DNA of 64,000 nucleotides from Kingella potus (GTDB lineage: Bacteria; Pseudomonadota; Gammaproteobacteria; Burkholderiales; Neisseriaceae): the NCBI RefSeq assembly GCF_900451175.1, contig NZ_UGJJ01000003.1, positions 186,001 to 250,000 of the forward strand, read 5' to 3'. Positions 7,147 to 16,300 of this stretch are shown here, piece after piece. A program made the translations under genes and the position numbers. The notes beneath the pieces are model-generated. The model was not told the DNA's origin. It searched no databases and worked only from the letters and a program-made list of their open reading frames with translations. Each line of letters begins with the position of its first letter. Position 1 is the stretch's first letter.

Positions 7147-7659
7147 TTAAATATACAGGTAGTTCATAAACTCTGTCAAGTCATTTATATTTTGTATCTC
7201 TATTTTTACTTGCTCTCCTTTATTATATCTTTTTGTTTTTATATCATACACCAAATAAGGATTACGGATATATTTTGCCTCTATCGGTTGAACGATAGAA
7301 TAATCAATAATGTTTTGATATTTTTTATTTAAAATAGTATATCTAACCTTAAATTTATCTTTAAATTCATTGCTATGAAGAATTTCTGTAATTCTCCAAT
7401 CTGGAAAATTAGTTTTTTAGCCAAATCCACTCCTTCATATCGAATATTAATGCCAATGCAATATAATCCATCATGCGGAATAACCAATTCCATAGAACAT
7501 TTTTGATCTTTTTTTTAAGATACATGATGCAGATTGAATTGGATCCGAATTAACTTTTTTAATTAATGATTCATATAATAATATATAATAAAAAACTATT
7601 ATTAAAATAATTAATATAATAATTAGACCAAACCATGTAAAAATTTTTTTTAATGACAT
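7147..7659 (-). pseudogene. Membrane-anchored unknown protein with two homopolymer frameshifts
   Basis: From ATG at 7659 (MSLKKIFTWFGLIIILIILI) the product has one N-terminal membrane helix, then shifts frame at an A8 tract (coding strand, near 7510) and again at an A6 tract near 7415. Reading through the two shifts, which cancel, gives about 170 residues including CSMELVIPHDGLYCIGINIR, TNFPDWRITEILHSNEFK, VRYTILNKKYQNIIDYSIVQ and a natural stop (NYLYI) at 7147. It lies directly upstream of the papain-like gene, in the same direction, so it may be its immunity or anchor partner. The two shifts in A-tracts could be decay or slipped-strand switching. No family is recognised. Confidence 0.55.
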
Positions 7660-7694
7660 CTCTGTTAAATTTCTATCCAGTTGATATTTTATTT

Positions 7695-7823
7695 GGGACT
7701 GTACTAGATAAGCCTTAAATCCCACACCACCGACGCAGCACTTTAAAAGCTGCTCAGACGGTGTACCAAAGTTAAAACAAAATTCGTATTCTTTCAAGAA
7801 AAACGGGAAACATTTACGGTCGA
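7695..7823 (-). mobile_element. IS1016-type fragment (right-end part)
   Basis: GGGACTGTACTAGATAAGC at 7695 is followed by the 3' end of the transposase gene (antisense). It is cut after 129 bp by an IS481-type remnant. The rest of the element is missing. Confidence 0.85.
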
Positions 7824-8207
7824 TGTAGAAATCCCTAGCGTTGCTTACAGTATTTCAAGGACAATACCGTAAATGAACATCCACAAAAACACCCGCCTCG
7901 TCCCACATGACCGCCAAAAGTAGCGCAAAATTCCTGAGTGAACACGTTATCAAACTCTGCCCGTATCTGATTGAATGCATCTATTCGGACAACGGCAGCG
8001 AGTACAAAGGCTCGGCCAATCATGCGTTTGGCGTTGCCTGTTTTGAGAACGGTATCAATCAGAAATTTACCCGCCCTGCCCATCCGCAAACCAACGGCAA
8101 AGCCGAAAGGGTAATACGGACGATTATGGAGATGTGGCACGACAAACAGCATTTTGACAGCCCCGAACACGGTCAGAAAGAGCTGTACCACTTTGTTAAT
8201 TTCTACA
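7824..8207 (+). mobile_element. IS481-type remnant with internal deletion
   Basis: It begins TGTAGAAATCCCTAGCGTTG and keeps the start MNIHKNTRLVPHD. After about 90 bp it jumps to the catalytic core (FLSEHVIKLCPYLIECIYSD, then PQTNGKAERVIRT), having lost roughly 0.4 kb. It ends abruptly after FVNFY with no terminal repeat. Again it lies inside an IS1016-type sequence. Confidence 0.85.
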
Positions 8208-8255
8208 TTCAGACAGCCTACAAACCAATCCGATGACAGACACCAAGAAGCAGCC

Positions 8256-9068
8256 ATGAACGCAAAAGACACCCGCCAACTGATTGAAGTCGTTGCCGGC
8301 ATCGTCTCGAACGATGCCGGCGAATATCTCCTCTCCTCCCGTCCCGAGGGAAAACCCTACGCGGGCTACTGGGAGTTTGCCGGCGGCAAGAGCGAGGCGG
8401 GCGAAACCCCGTTTGCCGCCCTGCAGCGCGAGTTTGCCGAAGAGCTGGACATCCGCATCTGCCACGCCCTGCCCTGGCTGGTGAAAACCCATTCTTACGA
8501 ACACGCCCGTGTGCGCCTGCGCTTTTTCCGCGTACCCGCAGACGGCTGGACGGGCAGCATACAGGCTAGGGAAGGCCAGCAATGGGCATGGCAGAAGGCA
8601 GGAGCATTTACCGTTTCCCCCATGCTGCCTGCCAACGGCGCACTACTCAAAGCCCTGTCCGTCCCCACGGAGCTTGAAGGCCGTCTGAAAGACGGCTTTC
8701 GCGGCGCAAATGGCGCAGGCATATACCGCGTCATACCGCTCGCCCGCGCCGGTGCAGACGACAAAAATCTGCTGCTCACGGCAGACGAATACCGCGCCCG
8801 CAGCAGCATCCTGCCTGCCGCCGACAGCCTGTGGCTGGCCGTGGATACCGCGCAAGAGTTCGCCCGCGTACAGGATGCCGCCGATGTCGCCGTTTGGCGT
8901 GTTACCGATACCGCCGCCGCGCACAGCGTGCTGGATGTATTGCAAAATGGTGTCTCCGTCCCGCTGGTTGTTTCCGCCACGCCCGCCCTTGCCGCGCAAT
9001 TCCGCACAGCCTGGCTCGAAGCCGGAGCGCAGGCGGTGGCGGAAGGCGAAAGCGGGTTGGAAAACTGA
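8256..9068 (+). CDS. Nudix hydrolase fused to a thiamine-phosphate-synthase-like domain
   Basis: A 270-residue protein. The ATG at 8256 gives MNAKDTRQLIEVVAGIVSND, the usual start of MutT-type proteins; upstream sequence is IS relic. Residues about 8-130 form a Nudix domain with a complete box (GGKSEAGETPFAALQREFAE then EL), which binds Mg2+ and hydrolyses nucleoside diphosphate-X compounds such as 8-oxo-dGTP. Residues about 150-265 resemble the C-terminal TMP-synthase-like half found fused to MutT in many proteobacteria, but without a clear active site. A DUS lies inside the linker (GRLKDGF). The gene directly abuts the IS cluster, so its native promoter may have been replaced. Confidence 0.8.
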   Translation: MNAKDTRQLIEVVAGIVSNDAGEYLLSSRPEGKPYAGYWEFAGGKSEAGETPFAALQREFAEELDIRICHALPWLVKTHSYEHARVRLRFFRVPADGWTGSIQAREGQQWAWQKAGAFTVSPMLPANGALLKALSVPTELEGRLKDGFRGANGAGIYRVIPLARAGADDKNLLLTADEYRARSSILPAADSLWLAVDTAQEFARVQDAADVAVWRVTDTAAAHSVLDVLQNGVSVPLVVSATPALAAQFRTAWLEAGAQAVAEGESGLEN

Positions 9069-9121
9069 AAACACGCCTGCCCTGCCCAAACCGAAACCTT
9101 TACAAGACCCTTCCCGCCTTC

Positions 9122-9141
9122 ATTCCCGTGTAGGCGGGAAT
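9122..9141. repeat. dRS3-type 20-bp repeat
   Basis: ATTCCC-GTGTAGGC-GGGAAT matches the neisserial dRS3 pattern ATTCCC-N8-GGGAAT exactly. It is the only perfect copy noticed in the window; a one-mismatch copy is at 46130-46149. Confidence 0.85.
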
Positions 9142-9371
9142 TTTCTTTGATGTTATGAATACTTTGTAAAAACAATATATTGACTCAAGAAAAAGAAGAT
9201 TTCAGCCTGTACAGGAGTAACGGATTGAGGGCGGATTCGAGGTTTGGCAAAGGTTCCAAGCTGTTTTCAGACGGCCTCCGTTTCCTTATCCGCCTGCGCA
9301 GCCGCCGCACAAAAAAATACAGGCGCAGCCAAAGGCGCGCCTGCTTAATACGGCAAAGGCCGTCTGAAACC

Positions 9372-10733
9372 TTAGTTTTTCAAGGCCTGCACCGGCGCGG
9401 GAATGCGTCCGCCGCGTTTGACGAAGACTTCACACGAGCCGTCTTTCACCGGCATGATGGGCGCGTAGCCGAGCAATCCGCCAAATTCGACGCTTTCGCC
9501 CACGTCTTTGCCGGGTACGGGAATGATGCGCACGGCGGTGGTTTTGCTGTTGATCATGCCGATGGCCGCTTCGTCGGCGATGATGCCGCTGATGGCGGCG
9601 GCGGAGGTGTGGCCGGGTACGGCAACCATGTCGAGGCCGACGGAGCAGACGGCGGTCATGGCTTCGAGTTTGTCCAGCGTGAGCACGCCCGATTCTGCGG
9701 CGGCAATCATGCCTTCGTCTTCGGATACGGGGATGAATGCGCCGGAGAGGCCGCCCACCGCGCTGCTGGCCATCATGCCGCCTTTTTTCACTGCGTCGTT
9801 TAAGAGTGCGAGTGCGGCTGTGGTGCCGTGTGTGCCGCATACGCTCAAGCCCATCGCTTCCAAAATGCGGGCAACCGAATCGCCGACGGCGGGTGTGGGT
9901 GCGAGCGACAAGTCTAAGATGCCGAAGGGAATGCCCAGCCGTTTGGCTGCTTCCTGGCCGATGAGTTCGCCGACACGGGTGATTTTAAACGCGGTTTTTT
10001 TCACGGTTTCGGCGATGGCGGTCAAATCTGCGTCGGCCGGGCAGTTTTCCAAAGCAGCCTGCACCACGCCCGGGCCGGATACGCCGACATTGAGCATCAC
10101 ATCGCCTTCGCCCGCGCCGTGGAACGCGCCGGCCATAAACGGGTTGTCGTCCACTGCGTTGCAAAACACGACGATTTTGGCGCAGCCGAAGCCTTCGGGC
10201 GTGGTGTCGGCGGTGTGCTTGATGGTTTCGCCCATCAGCCGCACCGCGTCCATATTGATGCCGGCACGGGTGCTGCCGATGGCTACCGAGCTGCACACGA
10301 TGTCGGTGGTGCGCATCGCTTCGGGTATCGAGCGGATCAGAGTTTGCGCCGAGGGAGAGATGCCTTTTTGCACCAGCGCGGAAAAGCCGCCGATAAACGA
10401 CACGCCGATGGCTTTGGCGGCTTTGTCGAGTGTTTGGGCGATGGAAACATAGCTGTCTGCGCCTGTGGCTGCGGCGATTTGGGCAATCGGCGTTACCGAG
10501 ATGCGCTGGTTGACAATCGGCACGCCGTATTTGGCCGACAAAAATTGCGCGGTGGATACCAAGTCTTTGCCGACGCGGGTGATTTTGTTGAAGATATTTT
10601 GGTTGAGCGTGTCGAGATCGGGTGAGATGCAGTCGTGCAGGTCGATGCCGATGGTGAGCGTGCGTACGTCAAAATTCTGGTCGGCAACCATGCGCACGGT
10701 TTCGAGAATTTCGGCGGATTGGAATTGGGGCAT
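9372..10733 (-). CDS. UPF0210/DUF711 family protein
   Basis: A 453-residue protein starting MPQFQSAEILETVRMVADQN. The ATG at 10733 is chosen because AGGAACACCTT precedes it and the longer frame would translate a DUS. The sequence matches the UPF0210 (DUF711, PFL-like) family along its length: IGIDLHDCISPD, VNQRISVTPIAQIA, GSTRAGINMDAVRLMGETIK, CGTHGTTAALALLNDAVKKG, and ESVEFGGLLGYAPIMPVKDG near the end. The biochemical function of the family is not settled. In other genomes it often sits beside a small ACT-domain protein, which is absent here. Confidence 0.9.
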   Translation of the reverse strand: MPQFQSAEILETVRMVADQNFDVRTLTIGIDLHDCISPDLDTLNQNIFNKITRVGKDLVSTAQFLSAKYGVPIVNQRISVTPIAQIAAATGADSYVSIAQTLDKAAKAIGVSFIGGFSALVQKGISPSAQTLIRSIPEAMRTTDIVCSSVAIGSTRAGINMDAVRLMGETIKHTADTTPEGFGCAKIVVFCNAVDDNPFMAGAFHGAGEGDVMLNVGVSGPGVVQAALENCPADADLTAIAETVKKTAFKITRVGELIGQEAAKRLGIPFGILDLSLAPTPAVGDSVARILEAMGLSVCGTHGTTAALALLNDAVKKGGMMASSAVGGLSGAFIPVSEDEGMIAAAESGVLTLDKLEAMTAVCSVGLDMVAVPGHTSAAAISGIIADEAAIGMINSKTTAVRIIPVPGKDVGESVEFGGLLGYAPIMPVKDGSCEVFVKRGGRIPAPVQALKN

Positions 10734-10773
10734 AAGGTGTTCCTGTCTGGTTCGGAGGGATGGGGAATGGCAG

Positions 10774-10805
10774 ATGCCGTCTGAAAACGGGTTTTCAGAC
10801 GGCCT
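10774..10805. terminator. DUS inverted-repeat terminator (AT dialect on one arm)
   Basis: ATGCCGTCTGAA, the meningococcal 12-mer, pairs with TTTTCAGACGGCCT. It lies between pyrG and the UPF0210 gene, both minus strand, so it ends the pyrG transcript. Confidence 0.8.
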
Positions 10806-10822
10806 CTCCGGCATTGCGGACG

Positions 10823-12460
10823 CTATTTACGGTTATTCAATGCCGCTTTGATGTAGGCGGTAAACAGCGGGTGGCCTTTGCGCGGGTTGGAGGTAAATTC
10901 GGGGTGGAACTGGCAGGCAAAAAACCACGGATGCTCGCTCTGCGGCAGTTCGACGGTTTCAACCAAACGCTCGCGGCCGCCGGAAACGCCGCCAATGGTA
11001 AGGCCGGCTTTTTCCAAAGCCGATACATAATTGTTGTTGACTTCGTAGCGGTGGCGGTGGCGCTCGCGGATACGTTCCGAGCCGTAGATGCGGGCGGCGA
11101 GGCTGCCCGGTTTGAGCTCTACTTCCTGTGCGCCCAGTCGCATGGTGCCGCCCAAATCGGCCGATTCGTCGCGCGTTTCGACTTTACCGTCGGCGGTTTG
11201 CCATTCGTCAATCAGCGCGACAACGGGGTCGGCCGCTTTGAGGTCAAACTCAGTGGAGTTGGCGCCTTTAAGTCCCGCTACATCGCGGGCGTATTCGATG
11301 AGCGCAATCTGCATTCCGAGGCAGATGCCCAGATACGGCACTTTGTTTTCACGCGCATAGCGCACGGCGGCGATTTTTCCTTCTACGCCGCGTGAGCCGA
11401 AGCCGCCGGGAACGAGAATCGCGTCCATGCTTTTGAGTACGGATACGTCGCCGCCGTTTTTTTCGATGCTTTCGCTGTCGACAAAAGTAATCTGAACGTC
11501 GGTTTCGGTGTGGATGCCGGCGTGTTTGAGCGCTTCAATCAGCGATTTGTAAGACTCGGTCAAGTCCACATATTTGCCGACCATGGCGATTTTGACGGTG
11601 TGCTTCGGGTTTTTGATGGCGTGGACGATTTTTTTCCACGCGGTCAAATCGGCCTGCTGTACGTTAAGCTGGAGCTGCTCGGTAATAATCGCGTCGATGC
11701 CCTGGTTGTGCAGCATTTCGGGAATTTCGTAAATGCTCTCCGCATCGTAGCTGCCGACCACGGCACGCTCTTCCACGTTGCAAAACAGCGCGATTTTGCG
11801 GCGCTCGTCTTCGGGCAGGATTCTGTCCATGCGGCAGATGAGTACGTCGGGCTGGATGCCGATTTCGCGCAGTTCTTTAACTGAATGCTGGGTGGGCTTG
11901 GTTTTGATTTCGCCTGCGGCGGCGATGTAGGGAACGTAGCTCAAATGCACAAACAGCGTGTTACTGCGGCCGAGCTGGCTGCGCATTTGGCGGATGGCTT
12001 CGAGAAACGGCAGCGATTCGATGTCGCCCACTGTGCCGCCGATTTCGACAATGGCCACATCATAGCCCGCCGCGCCTTCATGGATGCGGCGTTTGATTTC
12101 GTCGGTGATGTGCGGAATCACTTGCACCGTGCCGCCCAGATAGTCGCCGCGACGCTCTTTCATGATAACGTTTTCGTACACCTGTCCGGCGGAGAAGCTG
12201 TTGCGTCGGGTGAGCGTGGCGTTGATAAACCGCTCATAGTGTCCCAAATCGAGGTCGGTTTCCGCGCCGTCGTCGGTTACGAACACTTCGCCGTGCTGAA
12301 ACGGGCTCATGGTGCCGGGATCGACGTTGATATACGGGTCGAGCTTGAGCATGGTTACATTCAAGCCGCGCGATTCGAGGATGGCGGCAATGGAAGCGGC
12401 GGCGATGCCTTTTCCTAACGAAGAGACCACGCCGCCGGTTACGAAGATAAATTTAGTCAT
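10823..12460 (-). CDS. pyrG: CTP synthase
   Basis: A 545-residue, full-length CTP synthase that makes CTP from UTP, ATP and glutamine in the cytoplasm. The N-terminal synthetase domain starts MTKFIFVTGGVVSSLGKGIA (P-loop) and keeps LDPYINVDPGTMSPFQHGEV. The C-terminal class I glutaminase domain has the nucleophile in YLGICLGMQIALIE and a late His-Pro-Glu in CQFHPEFTSNP. Start and length agree with the family. DUS hairpins flank it on both sides, so it is likely monocistronic. Confidence 0.97.
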   Translation of the reverse strand: MTKFIFVTGGVVSSLGKGIAAASIAAILESRGLNVTMLKLDPYINVDPGTMSPFQHGEVFVTDDGAETDLDLGHYERFINATLTRRNSFSAGQVYENVIMKERRGDYLGGTVQVIPHITDEIKRRIHEGAAGYDVAIVEIGGTVGDIESLPFLEAIRQMRSQLGRSNTLFVHLSYVPYIAAAGEIKTKPTQHSVKELREIGIQPDVLICRMDRILPEDERRKIALFCNVEERAVVGSYDAESIYEIPEMLHNQGIDAIITEQLQLNVQQADLTAWKKIVHAIKNPKHTVKIAMVGKYVDLTESYKSLIEALKHAGIHTETDVQITFVDSESIEKNGGDVSVLKSMDAILVPGGFGSRGVEGKIAAVRYARENKVPYLGICLGMQIALIEYARDVAGLKGANSTEFDLKAADPVVALIDEWQTADGKVETRDESADLGGTMRLGAQEVELKPGSLAARIYGSERIRERHRHRYEVNNNYVSALEKAGLTIGGVSGGRERLVETVELPQSEHPWFFACQFHPEFTSNPRKGHPLFTAYIKAALNNRK

Positions 12461-12522
12461 GATGATACCGCTTTGTTGGAATGCGTGATTTTAACGTTTA
12501 CCGCAGGCCGCCGCAATACGGC

Positions 12523-12557
12523 AGAGGCCGTCTGAAAACGGTTTTCAGACGGCCTCT
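12523..12557. terminator. DUS inverted-repeat terminator
   Basis: AGAGGCCGTCTGAAAACGG and its inverse form a long stem just downstream of hemA and upstream of pyrG, ending the hemA transcript. Confidence 0.8.
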
Positions 12558-12578
12558 GTGTCCGTTTGCTGGCGGCCG

Positions 12579-13841
12579 TCAGGGTTTCTGCGGCGGATGG
12601 CTGAGATGGTAAATCTGCGCCACGGCTTCCACCAGGCCGCTGTCCCTGCCGCCGGCTTTGGACAGCGTGTGCGTGGGGGAATGCAGCAGCTTGTTGGTGA
12701 GCTGCACGGAAAGGCGTTCGAGCACTTCTTCGGGCGACGCGCCTTTGGCAAGCTGCTTCATCGCGTTTTCCAAAACGTGGCGGCGGGCGCGTTCGCCTTC
12801 GTCGCGCAGGGCGCGGATAAGCGGGACGTTTTCACGGCTTTTCTGCCATTCGAGAAACTCGGCCACTTTCTGCTCCACCATCACTTCAGCTTCGGCCGCC
12901 GCCTTCTGCCGCGCTTCCCGTCCGCTCTGCACCACGTCGGCCATATCGTCCACCGTATAAAGGTATACGTCGTCCAATCCGGCAATTTCGGCTTCGATGT
13001 CGCGCGGAACGGCCAAATCAAGCATAAAAACAGGCATCTGCCCGCGCTGTCTGAGGGCGCGTTCGGCCATGCCTTTACCGATAATCGGCAGCGGGCTGGC
13101 AGTGGAGGAAATTACAACGTCGTAGCGGTGGAGAATGTCGGGAATGTCAGACAGCAGGCAGGGCTCGGCGTTGATGCCGAGCTTGCCGCACAACTCCTCG
13201 GCGCGGGCAAGGGTGCGGTTGGCAACAGTCATCAGACGCGGATTTTCGGCGGCAAAATAAGTGGCCACAAGCTCAATCATTTCCCCCGCACCGACAAAAA
13301 GAACGTTGAGCTTGCCGACGGAAGGAAAAATCTGCTCCGCCATCTTCACCGCAGCCGCGGCCATAGAAACGGAATGCTCGCCCACAGCTGTGCCGCTGCG
13401 GATTTCTTTGGCAACGGAAAAAGTTTTCTGAAACAGGGCATTGAGCCATGTGCCGACAGTATTCTGCTCTTGAGCGGCCTGTACCGCGTCTTTGATTTGG
13501 CCGAGAATCTGCGGCTCGCCCAAAACCATGCTGTCCAGCCCGCAGGCCACGCGGAAAGCATGGCGCACGGTATCGGTGCAGCCGTAGGCGTAAAGATAGG
13601 GGCGGAGTTCTGCTGCGGAAACGGAACGGGAGGCAGCGAGCCATTCGGTAACGGCGGCGGGTTCGCCGACGCAGTAAAGCTCGGTGCGGTTGCAGGTGGA
13701 AAGAATGACGGCTTCGCCGGCCGCGCCGCTATCGAGCAGGCTGTTGACCGCTTCGGACAGCGCATCGGCGGGAAAGGCGAGCTTTTCGCGGATGCCGAGC
13801 GGCGCGGTTTGGTGGTTCAGTCCGATAACGGTAAGCTGCAT
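12579..13841 (-). CDS. hemA: Glutamyl-tRNA reductase
   Basis: A 420-residue enzyme that reduces Glu-tRNA(Glu) with NADPH to glutamate-1-semialdehyde, the first step of the C5 haem pathway. The catalytic Cys lies in ILSTCNRTELY near residue 50, the His of VIGLNHQTAPL is at the N-terminus, and GEPQILGQIK and the Rossmann-type VLFVGAGEMIELVATYF are present. The C-terminal helical dimerisation region is complete. The ATG at 13841 matches the family start MQLTVIGLNHQT. Confidence 0.96.
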   Translation of the reverse strand: MQLTVIGLNHQTAPLGIREKLAFPADALSEAVNSLLDSGAAGEAVILSTCNRTELYCVGEPAAVTEWLAASRSVSAAELRPYLYAYGCTDTVRHAFRVACGLDSMVLGEPQILGQIKDAVQAAQEQNTVGTWLNALFQKTFSVAKEIRSGTAVGEHSVSMAAAAVKMAEQIFPSVGKLNVLFVGAGEMIELVATYFAAENPRLMTVANRTLARAEELCGKLGINAEPCLLSDIPDILHRYDVVISSTASPLPIIGKGMAERALRQRGQMPVFMLDLAVPRDIEAEIAGLDDVYLYTVDDMADVVQSGREARQKAAAEAEVMVEQKVAEFLEWQKSRENVPLIRALRDEGERARRHVLENAMKQLAKGASPEEVLERLSVQLTNKLLHSPTHTLSKAGGRDSGLVEAVAQIYHLSHPPQKP

Positions 13842-14067
13842 GGGAAACGGGAGCCGGGGCTGGAAAAACGGCGCATTATAGCAAATTTCAGACGGCCTTA
13901 ACGCTTGAAAACCGCCTTGCCGGCAGGATTGAAATCATGAATAACGGCAATAAAATGCCTTTGCGCACACAGCGGCAAAAGGACAAACAGGCGTATAATC
14001 CCGCCCGATATAACGCCATAAATAATAAATATTTGACAAACCCAAACCCATACCGAAGGAACGCATC

Positions 14068-15585
14068 ATGGCCGACCCAGAAAAAGCCGATGTAGAAAGT
14101 GCCGCGCCGCAGGAGCAGCCTGCCGCGCAGGCGGGAAAAACTGCCGCAAAAGCCGCACCTGCCGCAAAAGCGAAACCGGCCGGCAAGCCGAAAGAACAGG
14201 TCATCAGGCTCTACGAAGCAAGCAAACGCATCCATCCGAAAAAGGCCGAAGGCCGCTTTGCCAAGCTGCGGATTGCCGCCATCGCCGCCACCCAGTTTGT
14301 TTTCTACTGCATCCCGTGGTTCAACTGGTCGGGACGGCAGGCCGTTTTGTTCGACATTCCCAACCGCCATTTCTTCATTTTCAGCCTGTCTTTCGGCATG
14401 GCGGATCTGATTTACCTCGCCCTGCTGCTGATTATCAGCGCGTTCGGCCTGTTTTGGTGGACCACCGTTGCCGGACGTTTGTGGTGCGGCTACGCCTGCC
14501 CGCAAACGGTGTATACCGAAATCATGCTGTGGATCGACCACTTCGTAGAAGGCGACCGCAACAAACGCATGAAGCTCGAAAAAGAGCCGTGGAATTTCCG
14601 CAAAATCCGCATCAAACTTACCAAATATCTGATTATATTTGCCGTTTGCGCATGGACGGGCATCACATTTGCCGGCTGGTTCACACCCATCCGCGAATTT
14701 GTTCCCGCCGTATTCACCATGCAGGCCGGCGGCGGCGCACTTTTCGCGGCGGCGTTTTACGGCTTTGCAACTTGGCTGTTTGCCCATCAGATGCGCGAGC
14801 AGGTATGCAAACACATGTGTCCCTACGCCCGCTTCCAAAGCGCGATGTTCGACCCCGACACCCTGATTATTTCCTATGACACCGAACGCGGCGAACCGCG
14901 CGGCGCACGCAAAAAAAACACCGTGCGCGGCGAAACCGACCTCGGCGACTGTATCAACTGCACCATGTGCGTCCAAGTCTGCCCCGTAGGCATCGACATC
15001 CGCGACGGCCTGCAATACGAATGTATCGGCTGCGCCGCCTGTATCGACGCGTGCGACGACATCATGGACAAAATGGGCTATCCGCGCGGCCTGATCCGCT
15101 ACACCACCGAAAACGTCCTCGAACACAAATACTCCGACGGCGACATCAGAAAACAAATCATGCGCCCGCGCGTCATCGGCTACGGCGCAGTATTGTGTGT
15201 TGCCGTGATCGCTTTCTTCATCGGCGTGTCCACCCGACAAACCCTGCGTGTGGACATCATCAAAGACCGTGGCGTAATGGTGCGCGAAAACAGCAAAGGC
15301 TGGCTGGAAAACGCCTACAACCTGCGCATCATCAACAACAGCGAAAAACCGCAAACCGTAACCGCCGCCGTTGCCGGATTCGACGACATCAAGCTGACCG
15401 GCCTGCCCGAAAGCGGCATACGGATCGGCAGCAGGGAAACCATTACCGTCCCCGTCCAAGTGTCCACCATCCCCGAATATGCCGACAAAGGCAGCCACCC
15501 CATCGAATTTACCTTTACCTACCGCGAAGAAGGCCGCGACACCGGCCGCACCATCACCGAAAAATCCAACTTCATCGGAGAATAA
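14068..15585 (+). CDS. ccoG: Cytochrome c oxidase accessory protein CcoG (FixG/RdxA)
   Basis: A 505-residue membrane iron-sulfur protein used in cbb3-type cytochrome oxidase assembly, probably in copper reduction or delivery. Membrane helices lie at about residues 70-92, 108-130, 190-210 and 225-245, with another near 370-390. Motifs CGYACPQTVYTE, CKHMCPYARFQ, CINCTMCVQVCPVG and CIGCAACIDACDD give the cysteine clusters. The C-terminal domain (about 400-505) is the FixG immunoglobulin-like domain. The first 40 residues are an unusual Ala/Lys/Pro-rich stretch. fixH follows after 3 bp, so the two form an operon. The oxidase subunit genes are not in the window. Confidence 0.95.
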   Translation: MADPEKADVESAAPQEQPAAQAGKTAAKAAPAAKAKPAGKPKEQVIRLYEASKRIHPKKAEGRFAKLRIAAIAATQFVFYCIPWFNWSGRQAVLFDIPNRHFFIFSLSFGMADLIYLALLLIISAFGLFWWTTVAGRLWCGYACPQTVYTEIMLWIDHFVEGDRNKRMKLEKEPWNFRKIRIKLTKYLIIFAVCAWTGITFAGWFTPIREFVPAVFTMQAGGGALFAAAFYGFATWLFAHQMREQVCKHMCPYARFQSAMFDPDTLIISYDTERGEPRGARKKNTVRGETDLGDCINCTMCVQVCPVGIDIRDGLQYECIGCAACIDACDDIMDKMGYPRGLIRYTTENVLEHKYSDGDIRKQIMRPRVIGYGAVLCVAVIAFFIGVSTRQTLRVDIIKDRGVMVRENSKGWLENAYNLRIINNSEKPQTVTAAVAGFDDIKLTGLPESGIRIGSRETITVPVQVSTIPEYADKGSHPIEFTFTYREEGRDTGRTITEKSNFIGE

Positions 15586-15588
15586 ACC

Positions 15589-16140
15589 ATGACAGACAGG
15601 CAGCAATCGAAAGTCTGGTACAAAGAACCCTGGCCCTGGCTGCTCATGTCCGGCCCGCTCATCGTTGTGGTTGCCGCCTTTGTTACCCTTTGGCTCGCCG
15701 CCACCAACAATTCCGACTTAGTCAGCGACGACTACTACAAAGACGGCAAACACATCGATCTCGACATCAAACGCGACACCGCCGCCGTCGATCGCGGCAT
15801 CGCCGCCCAGCTTCTCATCAGCCCCGACGGCAGCGCGGTACGCGTTTACGTTTCAGGGCGTTTCGACGACAAAGTACCGCTGCGGCTGACCCTCATGCAT
15901 CCGGCGAAAAAAGAGTTCGACCAAAGCATCATGCTGCAAAGCAGCTCCGCCCCGAAATCAGGCGACAAAACCGAATACACCGGCCGCTTCGCCCAGCTCC
16001 CTCCCTCCAAACACTGGTATGTACGCCTCGAAGACAGCGCACACATCTGGCGCGTAGAAAACAAATGGATTGTCGGCCAAGGCGGCGCGGTCAGCCTCAA
16101 TCCGATGAAAAACCTCTCCGAAGCCGCAGGCAAAAAATAA
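15589..16140 (+). CDS. FixH family protein
   Basis: A 183-residue protein with one N-terminal membrane helix (about residues 15-38, after KEPWPWLLMSGPLIVVVAAF) and a periplasmic domain, as in FixH/CcoH-like proteins. Early motifs such as NSDLVSDDYYKDGK are typical of the family. It starts 3 bp after the ccoG stop codon and so is translated from the same message. In other bacteria FixH supports assembly of cbb3 oxidase. Confidence 0.88.
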   Translation: MTDRQQSKVWYKEPWPWLLMSGPLIVVVAAFVTLWLAATNNSDLVSDDYYKDGKHIDLDIKRDTAAVDRGIAAQLLISPDGSAVRVYVSGRFDDKVPLRLTLMHPAKKEFDQSIMLQSSSAPKSGDKTEYTGRFAQLPPSKHWYVRLEDSAHIWRVENKWIVGQGGAVSLNPMKNLSEAAGKK

Positions 16141-16240
16141 TAGTGCGGCAAAATAAAAAAGCCACGGCCTGCCCTTATTGTCTGCGGCCGCATCTTTTCT
16201 ATTTTGTTCCACTATCATCCGCTTGCGCCCGCCCCGATAC

Positions 16241-16300
16241 AAAGGCTTTGAGGCCGTCTGAAAACCGGTTTTCCGATTTTCAGACGGCCTCAAAGCCTTT
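16241..16300. terminator. Extended DUS inverted-repeat terminator
   Basis: A 24-bp stem (AAAGGCTTTGAGGCCGTCTG plus AAAA, and its inverse) between the converging fixH (+) and DUF4184 (-) genes. It is one of the longest stems in the window and is well placed to stop both transcripts. Confidence 0.85.

Noticed and set aside
13888..15606. A 572-codon open frame antisense to ccoG
   Set aside because: It mirrors a well-supported CcoG with complete cysteine motifs. Long antisense frames are expected in GC-rich coding DNA, and the translation has no recognisable domain.
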